Shown: positions 24,420 through 36,854, counted from the stretch's first letter. The stretch is 64,000 bases of DNA from Dallia pectoralis (GCA_029465975.1 CM055745.1:17875258-17939257), one strand, 5' to 3'. The notes: generated from the sequence alone by a model not told the origin. Program-made: numbers and translations.

Positions 24420-27400
24420 ATGGCTGCCTGTCTAATGTCCCAGTGGGTCAGAGTTCTGTCAGTTATTATAAAGTATCCGGTCCTGTCTAATATGGCTGCC
24501 TGTCTAAGGTCCCAGTGGGTCAGAGTTCTGTCAGTTATTATAAAGTATCCGGTCCTGTCTAATATGGCTGCCTGTCTAATGTCCCAGTGGGTCAGAGTTC
24601 TGTCAGTTATTATAAAGTATCTGGTCCTGTCTAATATGGCTGCCTGTCTAATGTCCCAGTGGGTCAGAGTTCTGTCAGTTATTATATAGTATCTGGTCCT
24701 GTCTAATATGGCTGCCTGTCTAATGTCCCAGTCGGTCAGAGTTCTGTCAGTTATTATAAAGTATCTGGTCCTGTCTAATATGGCTGCCTGTCTAATGTCC
24801 CAGTGGGTCAGAGTTCTGTCAGTTATTATAAAGTATCCGGTCCTGTCTAATATGGCTGCCTGTCTAATGTCCCAGTGGGTCAGAGTTCTGTCAGTTATTA
24901 TAAAGTATCTGGTCCTGTCTAATATGGCTGCCTGTCTAATGTCCCAGTGGGTCAGAGTTCTGTCAGTTATTATAAAGTATCTGGTCCTGTCTAATATGGC
25001 TGCCTGTCTAATGTCCCAGTGGGTCAGAGTTCTGTCAGTTATTATATAGTATCTGGTCCTGTCTAATATGGCTGCCTGTCTAATGTCCCAGTGGGTCAGA
25101 GTTCTGTCAGTTATTATAAAGTATCTGGTCCTGTCTAATATGGCTGCCTGTCTAATGTCCCAGTGGGTCAGAGTTCTGTCAGTTATTATAAAGTATCGGT
25201 CCTGTCTAATATGGCTGCCTGTCTAATGTCCCAGTGGGTCAGAGTTCTGTCAGTTATTATAAAGTATCTGGTCCTGTCTAATATGGCTGCCTGTCTAATG
25301 TCCCAGTGGGTCAGAGTTCTGTCAGTTATTATAAAGTATCCGGTCCTGTCTAATATGGCTGCCTGTCTAATGTCCCAGTGGGTCAGAGTTCTGTCAGTTA
25401 TTATAAAGTATCTGGTCCTGTCTAATATGGCTGCCTGTCTAATGTCCCAGTGGGTCAGAGTTCTGTCAGTTATTATATAGTATCTGGTCCTGTCTAATAT
25501 GGCTGCCTGTCTAATGTCCCAGTGGGTCAGAGTTCTGTCAGTTATTATAAAGTATCGGTCCTGTCTAATATGGCTGCCTGTCTAATGTCCCAGTGGGTCA
25601 GAGTTCTGTCAGTTATTATATAGTATCTGGTCCTGTCTAATATGGCTGCCTGTCTAATGTCCCAGTGGGTCAGAGTTCTGTCAGTTATTATAAAGTATCC
25701 GGTCCTGTCTAATATGGCTGCCTGTCTAATGTCCCAGTGGGTCAGAGTTCTGTCAGGTATTATAAAGTATCTGGTCCTGTCTAATATGGCTGCCTGTCTA
25801 ATGTCCCAGTGGGTCAGAGTTCTGTCAGTTATTATATAGTATCTGGTCCTGTCTAATATGGCTGCCTGTCTAATGTCCCAGTGGGTCAGAGTTCTGTCAG
25901 TTATTATATAGTATCTGGTCCTGTCTAATATGGCTGCCTGTCTAATGTCCCAGTGGGTCAGAGTTCTGTCAGTTATTATAAAGTATCTGGTCCTGTCTAA
26001 TATGGCTGCCTGTCTAATGTCCCAGTGGGTCAGAGTTCTGTCAGTTATTATATAGTATCCGGTCCTGTCTAATATGGCTGCCTGTCTAAAGTCCCAGTGG
26101 GTCAGAGTTCTGTCAGTTATTATATAGTATCTGGTCCTGTCTAATATGGCTGCCTGTCTAATGTCCCAGTGGGTCAGAGTTCTGTCAGTTATTATAAAGT
26201 ATCTGGTCCTGTCTAATATGGCTGCCTGTCTAATGTCCCAGTGGGTCAGAGTTCTGTCAGTTATTATAAAGTATCTGGTCCTGTCTAATATGGCTGCCTG
26301 TCTAATGTCCCAGTGGGTCAGAGTTCTGTCAGTTATTATATAGTATCTGGTCCTGTCTAATATGGCTGCCTGTCTAATGTCCCAGTGGGTCAGAGTTCTG
26401 TCAGTTATTATAAAGTATCCGGTCCTGTCTAATATGGCTGCCTGTCTAATGTCCCAGTGGGTCAGAGTTCTGTCAGTTATTATATAGTATCTGGTCCTGT
26501 CTAATATGGCTGCCTGTCTAATGTCCCAGTGGGTCAGAGTTCTGTCAGTTATTATATAGTATCTGGTCCTGTCTAATATGGCTGCCTGTCTAATGTCCCA
26601 GTGGGTCAGAGTTCTGTCAGTTATTATAAAGTATCTGGTCCTGTCTAATATGGCTGCCTGTCTAATGTCCCAGTGGGTCAGAGTTCTGTCAGTTATTATA
26701 TAGTATCCGGTCCTGTCTAATATGGCTGCCTGTCTAAAGTCCCAGTGGGTCAGAGTTCTGTCAGTTATTATATAGTATCTGGTCCTGTCTAATTTGGCTG
26801 CCTGTCTAATGTCCCAGTGGGTCAGAGTTCTGTCAGTTATTATAAAGTATCTGGTCCTGTCTAATATGGCTGCCTGTCTAATGTCCCAGTGGGTCAGAGT
26901 TCTGTCAGTTATTATATAGTATCCGGTCCTGTCTAATATGGCTGCCTGTCTAATGTCCCAGTGGGTCAGAGTTCTGTCAGTTATTATATAGTATCCGGTC
27001 CTGTCTAATATGGCTGCCTGTCTAATGTCCCAGTGGGTCAGAGTTCTGTCAGTTATTATAAAGTATCTGGTCCTGTCTAATATGGCTGCCTGTCTAATGT
27101 CCCAGTGGGTCAGAGTTCTGTCAGTTATTATAAAGTATCCGGTCCTGTCTAATATGGCTGCCTGTCTAATGTCCCAGTGGGTCAGAGTTCTGTCAGTTAT
27201 TATAAAGTATCTGGTCCTGTCTAATATGGCTGCCTGTCTAATGTCCCAGTGGGTCAGAGTTCTGTCAGTTATTATATAGTATCTGGTCCTGTCTAATATG
27301 GCTGCCTGTCTAATGTCCCAGTGGGTCAGAGTTCTGTCAGTTATTATAAAGTATCGGTCCTGTCTAATATGGCTGCCTGTCTAATGTCCCAGTGGGTCAG

Positions 27401-30163
27401 AGTTCTGTCAGTTATTATATAGTATCTGGTCCTGTCTAATATGGCTGCCTGTCTAATGTCCCAGTGGGTCAGAGTTCTGTCAGTTATTATAAAGTATCTG
27501 GTCCTGTCTAATATGGCTGCCTGTCTAATGTCCCAGTGGGTCAGAGTTCTGTCAGGTATTATAAAGTATCTGGTCCTGTCTAATATGGCTGCCTGTCTAA
27601 TGTCCCAGTGGGTCAGAGTTCTGTCAGTTATTATATAGTATCTGGTCCTGTCTAATATGGCTGCCTGTCTAATGTCCCAGTGGGTCAGAGTTCTGTCAGT
27701 TATTATATAGTATCTGGGCTGCCTGTCTAATGTCCCAGTGGGTCAGAGTTCTGTCAATTATGGCTGCCTGTCTAATGTCCCAGTGGGTCAGAGTTCTGTC
27801 AGTTATTATAAAGTATCTGGTCCTGTCTAATATGGCTGCCTGTCTAATGTCCCAGTGGGTCAGAGTTCTGTCAGTTATTATATAGTATCCGGTCCTGTCT
27901 AATATGGCTGCCTGTCTAAAGTCCCAGTGGGTCAGAGTTCTGTCAGTTATTATATAGTATCTGGTCCTGTCTAATATGGCTGCCTGTCTAATGTCCCAGT
28001 GGGTCAGAGTTCTGTCAGTTATTATAAAGTATCTGGTCCTGTCTAATATGGCTGCCTGTCTAATGTCCCAGTGGGTCAGAGTTCTGTCAGTTATTATAAA
28101 GTATCTGGTCCTGTCTAATATGGCTGCCTGTCTAATGTCCCAGTGGGTCAGAGTTCTGTCAGTTATTATATAGTATCTGGTCCTGTCTAATATGGCTGCC
28201 TGTCTAATGTCCCAGTGGGTCAGAGTTCTGTCAGTTATTATAAAGTATCCGGTCCTGTCTAATATGGCTGCCTGTCTAATGTCCCAGTGGGTCAGAGTTC
28301 TGTCAGTTATTATATAGTATCTGGTCCTGTCTAATATGGCTGCCTGTCTAATGTCCCAGTGGGTCAGAGTTCTGTCAGTTATTATATAGTATCTGGTCCT
28401 GTCTAATATGGCTGCCTGTCTAATGTCCCAGTGGGTCAGAGTTCTGTCAGTTATTATAAAGTATCTGGTCCTGTCTAATATGGCTGCCTGTCTAATGTCC
28501 CAGTGGGTCAGAGTTCTGTCAGTTATTATATAGTATCCGGTCCTGTCTAATATGGCTGCCTGTCTAAAGTCCCAGTGGGTCAGAGTTCTGTCAGTTATTA
28601 TATTATAGTATCTGGTCCTGTCTAATTTGGCTGCCTGTCTAATGTCCCAGTGGGTCAGAGTTCTGTCAGTTATTATAAAGTATCTGGTCCTGTCTAATAT
28701 GGCTGCCTGTCTAATGTCCCAGTGGGTCAGAGTTCTGTCAGTTATTATATAGTATCCGGTCCTGTCTAATATGGCTGCCTGTCTAATGTCCCAGTGGGTC
28801 AGAGTTCTGTCAGTTATTATATAGTATCTGGTCCTGTCTAATATGGCTGCCTGTCTAATGTCCCAGTGGGTCAGAGTTCTGTCAGTTATTATATAGTATC
28901 TGGTCCTGTCTAATATGGCTGCCTGTCTAATGTCCCAGTGGGTCAGAGTTCTGTCAGTTATTATAAAGTATCTGGTCCTGTCTAATATGGCTGCCTGTCT
29001 AATGTCCCAGTGGGTCAGAGTTCTGTCAGTTATTATATAGTATCTGGTCCTGTCTAATATGGCTGCCTGTCTAATGTCCCAGTGGGTCAGAGTTCTGTCA
29101 GTTATTATAAAGTATCTGGTCCTGTCTAATATGGCTGCCTGTCTAATGTCCCAGTGGGTCAGAGTTCTGTCAGTTATTATAAAGTATCCGGTCCTGTCTA
29201 ATATGGCTGCCTGTCTAATGTCCCAGTGGGTCAGAGTTCTGTCAGTTATTATAAAGTATCTGGTCCTGTCTAATATGGCTGCCTGTCTAATGTCCCAGTG
29301 GGTCAGAGTTCTGTCAGTTATTATAAAGTATCTGGTCCTGTCTAATATGGCTGCCTGTCTAATGTCCCAGTGGGTCAGAGTTCTGTCAGTTATTATATAG
29401 TATCTGGTCCTGTCTAATATGGCTGCCTGTCTAATGTCCCAGTGGGTCAGAGTTCTGTCAGTTATTATAAAGTATCTGGTCCTGTCTAATATGGCTGCCT
29501 GTCTAATGTCCCAGTGGGTCAGAGTTCTGTCAGTTATTATAAAGTATCTGGTCCTGTCTAATATGGCTGCCTGTCTAATGTCCCAGTGGGTCAGAGTTCT
29601 GTCAGTTATTATAAAGTATCCGGTCCTGTCTAATATGGCTGCCTGTCTAATGTCCCAGTGGGTCAGAGTTCTGTCAGTTATTATATAGTATCCGGTCCTG
29701 TCTAATATGGCTGCCTGTCTAATGTCCCAGTGGGTCAGAGTTCTGTCAGTTATTATAAAGTATCTGGTCCTGTCTAATATGGCTGCCTGTCTAATGTCCC
29801 AGTGGGTCAGAGTTCTGTCAGTTATTATATAGTATCCGGTCCTGTCTAATATGGCTGCCTGTCTAATGTCCCAGTGGGTCAGAGTTCTGTCAGTTATTAT
29901 AAAGTATCTGGTCCTGTCTAATATGGCTGCCTGTCTAATGTCCCAGTGGGTCAGAGTTCTGTCAGTTATTATAAAGTATCTGGTCCTGTCTAATATGGCT
30001 GCCTGTCTAATGTCCCAGTGGGTCAGAGTTCTGTCAGTTATTATAAAGTATCTGGTCCTGTCTAATATGGCTGCCTGTCTAATGTCCCAGTGGGTCAGAG
30101 TTCTGTCAGTTATTATAAAGTATCTGGTCCTGTCTAATATGGCTGCCTGTCTAATGTCCCAGT
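24420..30163 (+). repeat. 72-bp minisatellite, about 80 units, with higher-order duplication
   Basis: Units begin near TGGCTGCCTGTCTAATGTCC and contain CAGTGGGTCAGAGTTCTGTC. Variants are TATAAAGT/TATATAGT, CTGG/CCGG, a 71-bp form with ATCGG, TCTAAAGTCC, and AATTTGG. Rare variants recur at a fixed offset of about 1.80-1.83 kb (for example 25751/27550, 26081/27911, 26731/28561), showing duplication of a block of about 25 units. A broken, shortened unit pair sits at 27712-27770. Because 72 is a multiple of 3, frames persist on both strands; the plus frame is cut wherever TATATAG replaces TATAAAG. Confidence 0.97.
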
Positions 30164-30512
30164 ATATAGTCACATATTTATATGTGTTACTATGCATCTA
30201 CTGTGACTTCCACGCTTGACGGCAAGTGGCTCCACACACAAAGATCTTTAAAATTATATTAATGCCATCCAGCTCAGAGGCTACTTGATACACTGCTTTT
30301 ACTGCATGTGAGTGTTTCAGGGATATGAAAGCCCTCCCAAGGACGTGTTAATGTTGAGTTTCAGAGCAGTAAATAAGCGACAAATCCATCACAATCAACA
30401 ACTAAATCATCAATAAATAACATAGTGAAGAAACTCATGTGTGGGAAACAACTGCCTTATTCTTATTTGCCGCGGTGAGCATCTTGTAAATAATTGAATG
30501 CAGCCATAATCT

Positions 30513-30543
<31 letters not shown>

Positions 30544-30727
30544 GCGGGCAGAGGTGGGTATGAATGACATCAGCGTTTGGCATCTGGTGAGGTGGCAGAC
30601 TCACAGTCTCCCTCGGGAGAAGTCAATTACAATGGGGTGGCGAGGGGGCTAGCCGAAATGAAGTGAGCGCCATGGCAACCTGTTGATGCCAGAGCCAAGG
30701 AATGAGTCATGATTTCTGTTTGGAGGT
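30164..30727. other. Unique intergenic sequence
   Basis: No gene is supported. It holds the GT microsatellite at 30514-30543. Confidence 0.5.
30514..30543 (+). repeat. (GT)15 microsatellite
   Basis: An uninterrupted GT dinucleotide run. Confidence 0.97.
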
Positions 30728-30950
30728 TAGAGAGAAGGAGAGAAGGGAACAGAGGAGGTGCAGAGAGAAGCAGAGATGGAGAACAGAGAGGAGGTGCAGA
30801 GGGAGGGAGAAGTAGAGAAGGAGAACAGAGGAGGTGCAGAGAGAAGCAGAGATGGAGAACAGAGAGGAGGTGCAGAGGGAGGGAGAAGTAGAGAAGGAGA
30901 ACAGAGGAGGTGCAGAGGGAGGGAGAGAGAGAAAAAGGAATGGAGAAGAA
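30728..30950 (+). repeat. Purine-rich 76-bp tandem repeat (about 3 units)
   Basis: Units containing GAGAACAGAGGAGGTGCAGA recur at 76 bp. Each is itself made of two related half-units differing by an inserted segment. The plus strand is almost entirely A and G. Confidence 0.85.
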
Positions 30951-31025
30951 GAAAGCAGTGACTCTACTATACTTAATGTTTCAGATGTTTGTGTATTAAT
31001 CAGTAACACAAGACCAACCTGTCAG

Positions 31026-31955
31026 GTGTAGACCGCCCTGATATGGACCACAAAGCATTCTGTATAGACCACCCCGATATAGACCACAAAACATTCAGTC
31101 TAGACCACCCCGATATAGACCACAAAACATTCAGTCTAGACCACCCCAATATGGACCACAAAGCATTCTGTATAGACCGCTCCGATATGGACCACAAAAC
31201 ATTCTGTATAGACCACCCCGATATGGACCACAACACATTCTGTATAGACCACACCGATATGGACCACAAAACATTCAGTCTAGACCACCCCGATATGGAC
31301 CACAAAACATTCAGTCTAGACCACCCCGATATGGACCACAACGCATTCTGTATAGACCACCCCGATATGGACCACAAAACATTCTGTCTAGACCACCCCG
31401 ATATGGACCACAAAGCATTCTGTATAGACCGCCCCGATATGGACCACAAAACATTCTGTATAGACCACCCCGATATGGACCACAAAGCATACTGTCTAGA
31501 CCTCCCCGATATGGACCACAAAACATTCTGTATAGACCACCCCGATATGGACCACAAAGCATTCTGTATAGACCACCCCGATATGGACCACAAAGCATTC
31601 TGTCTAGACCACCCTGATATAGACCACAAAACATTCTGTATAGACCACCCCGATATGGACCACAAAGCATTCTGTCTAGACCACCCCGACATAGACCACA
31701 AAACATTCTGTAAAGACCACCCCGATATGGACCACAAAGCATTCTGTCTAGACCACCCCGATATGGACCACAAAGCAGTCTGTATAGACCACCCCGATAT
31801 GGACTACAAAGCATTCTGTATAGACCACCCCGATATGGCCCACAAAACATTCTGTATAGACCACCCCGATATGGACTACAAAGCATTCTGTCTAGACCAC
31901 CCCGATATGGACTACAAAGCATTCTGTATAGACCACCCCGATATGGCCCACAAAA
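31026..31955 (+). repeat. 36-bp minisatellite (about 26 units)
   Basis: Units contain GACCACCCCGATATGGACCA followed by CAAAGCATTCTGTATA. Variants are GATATAGACC, AAAACATTC, TCTGTCTAGA and CAGTCTAGA. With a unit of 12 codons, plus (DHPDMDHKAFCI) and minus frames both stay open for most of the array. I see no sign of coding use. Confidence 0.96.
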
Positions 31956-32961
31956 CAATCAGTCTCATGACAATCTGTTGTCTAGTCTGACACACACACA
32001 CGCACACGCACCAACACCCCAAGAAAGTGTACTTTTTTAAAAGGTTTTAATTATTGTCATGGATTGAATTATTTTCATTTCCTAGACCCATCTAGAACCA
32101 ATAATTGAATAGGAAAATAGTTGCGCACTCATCTTGAAATAAACGCTTTAACGGCTTTAAACCCACTGTTTAACTAAAGATAATTCTGCATACATGGGGA
32201 CTACATGGAGAATAGTACTTTGTCTCTACCAGAACTAATTATTAGATCAATTCTCTCCATTAGCGATGAAGACAGTGGTAAATAAATCGCCACTTTTGAG
32301 GTATTTGAGCGAACTATCTTCTTGTAAGAACATCTGTTTCTACTCCCTGGAGGAGGTGGTTATGTGCGGTTTAGGAATTGGTGCAGGTTCTCTCAGAAAA
32401 CCAGGGGCAATGTTTTTTCCCCACCAGCTGACCAGGGCCACAAAGCATTCTGTATAGACCACCATCTGTTTCGAGTTTAGTCACAAGCGAGTCCACTGTG
32501 GTCGACTAACCGGAGACAGTTTTACCTGATTCATAAGTAATCTAATTGTTCCAACCACATTTCCGGCGATCAATGAAGTTGATCTCAACAGATGATCAGG
32601 AGAAATGATAATGACTTATTCTTCACAAGTAAACAGCCACATTGTGAAAGTCTACCAGTCCGTTGCCATTTCAGATTTACAGAAGTGCTTTAACACTTTG
32701 TCTTTACTGATCGATGGGTCCAGTATATGTACAAAATACAGGTTGTGCTTAGATTTTCACATTACTGTATATGCAACAAAAGTTATTGCTGGCTCAGTGA
32801 GACACATTTCTGTTCTCTGGATTTATTTCCTAATTTTGGACAGTAGATTAAACTATCACCTTATAAGAGGCTGCAATAAGTGTGACAATTACAAAGAAAC
32901 TGCTAAAAGATTGTAAAACCACTGGTGATAACAGCTTTTGATCCTATAAATATTCTTGGAC
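31956..32961. other. Unique intergenic sequence with one stray 36-bp monomer
   Basis: No gene is supported; short frames at 32266-32457 and 32605-32916 have no recognisable character. It contains the isolated monomer at 32438-32463. Confidence 0.5.
32438..32463 (+). repeat. Isolated monomer of the 36-bp repeat
   Basis: 26 bp (CCACAAAGCATTCTGTATAG, then ACCACC) match the neighbouring 36-bp array perfectly but sit alone, about 480 bp beyond its end, in the same orientation. Confidence 0.9.
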
Positions 32962-33612
32962 AATGAGGTAGGACGATGAGTGATGAGCTTGGATGATGGG
33001 GTAGGATGAGTTATAAGGTAGGACGATGAGGTAGGATGATGAGTAATAAGGTAGGACGATGAGTAATAAGGTAGGACGATGAGGTAGGATGATGAGTAAT
33101 AGGGTAGGACGATGAGTGATGAGCTTGGACGATGAGTAATAAGGTAGGACGATGAGTGATGAGCTTGGACGATGAGTAATAAGGTAGGACGATGAGTGAT
33201 GAGCTTGGACGATGAGTAATAAGGTAGGACGACGAGTGATGAGGTTGGACGATGAGTAATAAGGTAGGACGATGAGTGATGAGCTTGGATGATGAGTAAT
33301 AAGGTAGGACGATGAGGTAGGATGATGAGTAATAAGGTAGGACGATGAGGTAGGATGATGAGTAATAAGGTAGGATGATGAGGTAGGATGATGAGTGATA
33401 AGGTAGGACGATGAGGTAGGATGATGAGTAATAAGGTAGGACGATGAGGTAGGATGATGAGTAATAAGGTAGGACAATGAGGTAGGATGATGAGTAATAA
33501 GGTAGGACGATGAGGTAGGATGATGAGTAATAAGGTAGGACGATGAGGTAGGATGATGAGTAATAAGGTAGGACGATGAGGTAGGATGATGAGTAATAAG
33601 GTAGGATGATGA
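32962..33612 (+). repeat. 33/40-bp minisatellite
   Basis: Two related unit types: a 33-bp form with GTAGGACGATGAGGTAGGAT followed by GATGAGTAATAAG, which dominates the right half, and a 40-bp form with GAGTGATGAGCTTGGACGAT, which dominates the left. The sub-motif GTAGGAYGATGA repeats within units. Confidence 0.95.
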
Positions 33613-34217
33613 GCTCCATTAGACTCTTCTGAAGGATTTTTATCGCTTCAGTTCAATATTTTAAACAATAACTTACAGAGATTTGCTACGACGTTTAATA
33701 AAGAAACTATAATTTTATTTTCAGACCTGAACTGAAATTCAAGGGTGAGGACTCCATATAGTTTTACATATCTTTGGCAGAAACATTACATACCACAGTC
33801 ATTAATGACGTAAATACATCCCCAATTTCCACCAGAAACACCAATCTAATATCAACAACCTCAACAAGAAACCAATGCAAAGAAAAATCAGTGAAATATT
33901 TGTTCTACGGACAATTTATCAGTGCTAAGTCTAGGTTCTAGGTTCTAGTGCAGCAGAGAGCATCATACAACAGCTACAAAAATACAAATGCCATTAATAA
34001 CACATTGAAACAGTTTGGGTTTACAGTTTGGGTTTACAGTTTGGATAATTAACTAATAAAAAGGCACTGTCAAAAAACACAAATTGTAATATGACATATG
34101 ATAATATCAAACCACCTGATACACAATTATTTAAATAACCATTTAAAACACAATCACTTTGGCAGGACAGCAGATTGCACACGTTCGACAGTTTAAGGAT
34201 TGCATATGAGGTAACCT
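33613..34217. other. Unique sequence, possible ppip5k1 3' flank
   Basis: No gene is supported. A 13-bp motif GTTTGGGTTTACA is repeated about three times at 34012-34046. TTTATT motifs (AATAAA on the minus strand), for example near 33713, could serve as distal polyadenylation signals of the minus-strand gene. Confidence 0.4.
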
Positions 34218-35022
34218 AAAAGCAGTCAGCCACCTCCTCTGGAGAGGTAAAAGCAGTCAGCCACCTCCTCTGGAGAGGTAAAAGCAGTCAGCCACCTCCT
34301 CTGGAGTGGTAAAAGCAGTCAGCCACCTCCTCTGGAGAGGTAAAAGCAGTCAGCCACCTCCTCTGGAGTGGTAAAAGCAGTCAGCCACCTCCTCTGGAGA
34401 GGTAAAAACAGTCAGCCACCTCCTCTGGAGAGGTAAAAGCAGTCAGCCACCTCCTCTGGAGTGGTAAAAGCAGTCAGCCACCTCCTCTGGAGAGGTAAAA
34501 GCAGTCAGCCACCTCCTCTGGAGAGGTAAAAGCAGTCAGCCACCTCCTCTGGAGAGGTAAAAGCAGTCAGCCACCTCCTCTGGAGAGGTAAAAGCAGTCA
34601 GCCATCTCCTCTGGAGTGGTAAAAGCAGTCAGCAGCCACCTCTGGGGAGGTAAAGGCAGTCAGCCACCTCCTCTGGGGAGGTAAAGGCAGTCAGCCACCT
34701 CCTCTGGGGAGGTAAAGGCAGTCAGCCACCTCCTCTGGGGAGGTAAAGGCAGTCAGCCACCTCCTCTGGGGAGGTAAAAGCAGTCAGCCACCTCCTCTGG
34801 AGTGGTAAAAGCAGTCAGCCACCTCCTCTGGGGAGGTAAAAGCAGTCAGCCACCTCCTCTGGAGTGGTAAAAGCAGTCAGCCACCTCCTCTGGAGAGGTA
34901 AAAGCAGTCAGCCACCTCCTCTGGAGAGGTAAAAGGAGTCAGCCACCTCCTCTGGAGAGGTAAAAGGAGTCAGCCACCTCCTCTGGTGAGGTAAAAGCAG
35001 TCAGTCACCTCCTCTGGACAGA
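34218..35022 (+). repeat. 31-bp minisatellite (about 26 units)
   Basis: Units contain GTAAAAGCAGTCAGCCACCT followed by CCTCTGGAGAG, with variants GGAGTGG, GGGGAGG and AAAGGCAG. The GGGGAGG/AAAGGCAG variants cluster in the middle (34640-34770), as expected from local unit turnover. Confidence 0.96.
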
Positions 35023-35390
35023 CGCAAAAAACATAATTTTATGTAAGAAGGTAAAGCATGTGTTTTGTTCCTAGTTTTGATTGGTGGAGAGATGACTGAC
35101 ATTAAACATGGCACTCAAAACTAAAACATGAGTCCTTTCAAAATAAAGCTATAATGTTAAAAAACAGCATCATATCTTTTGTCACAAATCATAGTAGAAC
35201 CAACGAAAAACATATATAGAAAAATCTGTTTGCATTTGATCACCTGCCACAATATTTTTCTTTTTTCATTCAAATATACAGAACATGATTGAAAATCACA
35301 GAATATCCTGAACCTTTTTCATCAGAAAATAATCACTCAGACAGACAGATAAGGTGCTTGTAGGAAAAAAGTCCTTATATAGTCTGTGGG
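35023..35390. other. Unique sequence
   Basis: About 370 bp, AT-rich, no feature recognised. Confidence 0.4.
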
Positions 35391-35685
35391 TAGTATTCAG
35401 CAGGCAGACAGTTTTCAGGACAGACTGGCAGTATTCAGGACAGACTGGCAGTATTCAGGACAGACTGGCAGTATTCAGGACAGACTGGCAGTATTCAGGA
35501 CAGACTGGCAGTATTCAGGACAGACTGGCAGTATTCAGGACAGACTGACAGTATTCAGGACAGACTGACAGTATTCAGGACAGACTGACAGTATTCAGGA
35601 CAGACTGACAGTATTCAGGACAGACTGACAGTATTCAGCAGACAGCCTGTATTCAGGACAGACTGGCAGTATTCAGGACAGACAA
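35391..35685 (+). repeat. 20-bp minisatellite (about 15 units)
   Basis: The unit is AGTATTCAGGACAGACTGGC, with a run of ACTGAC variants on the right side and degenerate units at both ends. Confidence 0.95.
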
Positions 35686-35762
35686 GCAGATGGACCAATG
35701 AGATGATGGATTGCGTCCGGTGACGAAGTGGCGGTCAACTCCCAGGAGGGTGTGGCTGGATT

Positions 35763-35821
35763 TCATTGGTTTACAGAGGTAGGAGAGGAGGGGCTTGCAC
35801 CGGACACTGGAGACAATGTGC
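35763..35821 (-). CDS. ppip5k1: ppip5k1 last visible exon, possibly terminal
   Basis: On the minus strand, acceptor TACTCCCACAG ends at 35822. The exon starts with GC, which completes a codon with the single T left by the exon at 45205, as the phase requires. It reads TLSPVSGASPSSPTSVNQ and then TGA (35765-35763). The segment resembles the human PPIP5K1 tail around STVSSAGPSSPTTVDG, as I recall it. Either this is the C-terminus, making the fish protein much shorter than human PPIP5K1, or the exon ends at 35775 before a possible donor TCT|GTAAAC and more exons lie to the left that I could not recognise. A (TG)20 run on the transcribed strand lies about 20 nt upstream of the acceptor. Phase and similarity support it, but the match is short. 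Confidence 0.6.
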
Positions 35822-35836
35822 CTGTGGGAGTACTAC

Positions 35837-35841
<5 letters not shown>

Positions 35842-35881
<40 letters not shown>
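35842..35881 (+). repeat. (AC)20 microsatellite beside the ppip5k1 acceptor
   Basis: An uninterrupted AC run; in the ppip5k1 transcript it is (UG)20, just upstream of the last exon's 3' splice site. Confidence 0.97.
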
Positions 35882-35883
<2 letters not shown>

Positions 35884-36635
35884 GAAAGGTCATTTACTGT
35901 GCGCACAAAGTAAAAAAAAACATGTCATGTGGTCGCAGTAAATAACAACCTGTTCTTTTAATTCTGACCTGGTAGAATTATGGGCCAAAAATGGCGTCTA
36001 CTCCTACATGCCACGAACTGGGATATGGGGGGCGAAAAAGAGCTAAAATGGTGCTGGTTACAACCTAGATATTCGGGAGAGACGCTGGAAAATCAGCAAG
36101 GAAGAGAGTTTGAGACGGAACGAAAGCAGAAGTTGAAACGATACTAAACGACGCATGAAAGGCCAAATTAATCTATCTGCAGCCCATTGGAGTCATCGTG
36201 AGGAGAACGGGAGGTGGGAGGAGGTGGGAGGTGACGTTAACAGACCCCGGTGGTGAGGCAGACCTCCAGCTAAGTGGGGTTATTATGGACTGTGCTGAAG
36301 TCTTCATTGATAGCCCCTCTCCTCTCTGCGATGAAAGGCAAAACATACAGGGCTCTTATTTAGTTTGCCTGACAGTTAAAGCAAAGCAGGTTTTATATAG
36401 CTATCGCTCCTTTATACAGCTACTGCTGCTGGAAATTCACTCCTGGACAAGTGCTTGTTGTAAAGTAATAGATGCAGTTACGCAGTTAGACTGGATCATA
36501 TTCATTAGGCAATAATAGATACATGAAGGCAGACGACAGGAAGAACTATGGGGACCAGTTCATATACGTGGCAGTCTAATTAAAACTTATATAAATATAA
36601 TAAAGGAATAAATCCTGATGAGAGAGAGTAGGGAA
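35882..36635. other. Intronic unique sequence of ppip5k1
   Basis: No exon recognised on either strand. A plus-strand frame at 36198-36515 has no known motif. Confidence 0.4.
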
Positions 36636-36716
36636 GTTTGGGGGTCCCCTGCTAGAGCTGCTACCCCCGCGACCCGACCCCGGATAAGCGGTTGAAGATG
36701 AGATGAGATGAGAGCG
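36636..36716 (+). mobile_element. Teleost LINE/SINE 3' end with GATGA-type tail
   Basis: The block GCTAGAGCTGCTACCCCCGC, then GACCCGACCCCGGATAAGCG and GTTGAAG, followed by a short ATGAG microsatellite, matches a very common fish non-LTR retrotransposon 3' end, as I recall it. It is only about 80 bp and 5'-truncated. Confidence 0.6.
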
Positions 36717-36854
36717 AGTTATGCTAGATTGAATTTCTACAAACTGCTGACTTTATATTATAATCTCATCTCACAAAAGTGAGTACACCCCTCACATTTA
36801 TGTGAATATTTGATTATATATTTTCATGTGACAACACTGAAGAAATGACACTTA

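Noticed and set aside
24210..24420. Possible exon in the unique spacer (SFVDTPVTISHILPRRAAS)
   Set aside because: No recognised family, no clear acceptor and donor pair, and the frame is prolonged only by the adjoining repeat.
19811..30163. CRISPR-like arrays
   Set aside because: Units are contiguous tandem copies with no unique spacers, in a vertebrate genome.
27696..30197. 833-codon minus-strand frame (DRTLTHWDIRQAAILDR repeats)
   Set aside because: It follows exactly a 72-bp minisatellite, where 72 is a multiple of 3; the plus strand is open in parts too. Nothing outside the array supports a gene.
31043..31990. 315-codon plus frame of DHPDMDHKAFCI repeats with an opposite open frame
   Set aside because: A 12-codon unit keeps the phase open on both strands; no signal, no conserved flank, and substitutions show no bias to silent sites that I can see.
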